Source: Terasakiella pusilla DSM 6293 (GTDB lineage Bacteria; Pseudomonadota; Alphaproteobacteria; Rhodospirillales; Terasakiellaceae). Taken from it: a stretch of 45,627 nt of DNA. Shown here one piece after another: positions 45,478 to 45,627 of the stretch (its first letter is position 1; the number at the start of each line of letters is the position of its first letter). The notes under the pieces were generated by a model. That model ran no database searches, was not told the DNA's origin, and was given only the letters and a program-made list of their open reading frames with translations. Where the stretch lies: positions 1 through 45,627 of the forward strand of contig NZ_JHYO01000031.1 of NCBI RefSeq assembly GCF_000688235.1, given 5' to 3'. Made by a program: the position numbers and the translations under genes.

Positions 45478-45627
45478 CACGATTTGCTCCACTGTGTTTT
45501 ACGACGGGCGTTATGGATCGCTTCTGTCAACGTGGCGTCACGGTCAGTGAGAGCTTGCTTTAATTGTTCAAGGACTGTCGCGACGGAGGGAAGGTCGGGG
45601 CCGCAAAGGATACTGCGGTGGTTGTTT
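45477..45627 (-). CDS. C-terminal part of an unidentified ORF entering from the right edge
   Basis: Forty-nine codons and a stop are in the window and the frame is open to the edge. The segment is amphipathic (LEQLKQALTDRDATLTEAIHN), likely helical, with a basic tail. It is joined to the following ORF by a TGATG overlap, so it probably belongs to the same operon as the recombinase. Function unknown. Confidence 0.55.
   Translation of the reverse strand, partial: NNHRSILCGPDLPSVATVLEQLKQALTDRDATLTEAIHNARRKTQWSKS

Overview
The window looks like an aromatic-compound catabolic island of a Gram-negative alphaproteobacterium. The evidence is the style of the genes: TRAP and tripartite tricarboxylate transporters, a MobA/MobR pair, a protocatechuate 4,5-cleavage pathway, and AGGAG-type ribosome binding sites with tightly overlapping genes. 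A marine Rhodospirillales-like host such as Terasakiella or Thalassospira is my guess; no rRNA or other phylogenetic marker is present.

Layout. 1-4.7 kb: housekeeping or unrelated genes (SGNH-hydrolase-like membrane protein, NADP-glutamate dehydrogenase, LysR regulator). 5.0-9.3 kb: tctCBA plus an ArgE/DapE-type M20 hydrolase, divergent from that LysR gene. 9.3-13.5 kb: GNAT, then mobR/mobA (3-hydroxybenzoate 4-hydroxylase, which makes protocatechuate) with a very clear operator-promoter, then a tandem universal stress protein. 13.8-23.2 kb: one long operon with a TRAP transporter (dctPQM), SDR, enoyl-CoA hydratase, MarR, feruloyl-CoA-synthetase-type ligase, amidohydrolase and acyl-CoA dehydrogenase. 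This enzyme set matches the phd phenylpropanoid (hydroxycinnamate/phenylpropionate) beta-oxidation cluster of Corynebacterium, but here with a TRAP importer. An MFS transporter follows.

24.5-39.7 kb: two divergent operons around a LysR regulator that carries two complete LysR helix-turn-helix domains. The minus operon is galB-ligK-ligU-ligI-ligA-ligB-glcG-like-AbrB-like. The plus operon is DUF1932 dehydrogenase-ligA-ligB-ligC-aldo/keto reductase-TRAP transporter-bacteriohemerythrin. Together they encode the whole route from protocatechuate to pyruvate and oxaloacetate, with two different LigAB dioxygenases; the minus-strand pair is a candidate gallate dioxygenase. Both promoter regions that flank the regulator carry the same CCTAT-N11-ATAG(G/T) dyad.

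39.7-43.5 kb: an AraC/PobC-like regulator divergent from a three-gene cytochrome P450 system (P450, [2Fe-2S] ferredoxin, ferredoxin reductase), probably an upstream aromatic-modifying oxygenase. 43.5-45.6 kb: mobile-element debris. It holds a 384-bp IS3-family relic with 33-bp terminal inverted repeats, a strong terminator, and a short (198 aa) tyrosine recombinase at the end of a chain of overlapping small ORFs that enters from the right edge.

Working model: imported hydroxycinnamates and phenylpropionates are shortened via CoA thioesters to (hydroxy)benzoates. MobA, and possibly the P450, turn these into protocatechuate or gallate-type ring-cleavage substrates. The lig/gal genes complete degradation. 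Each module has its own importer and regulator.
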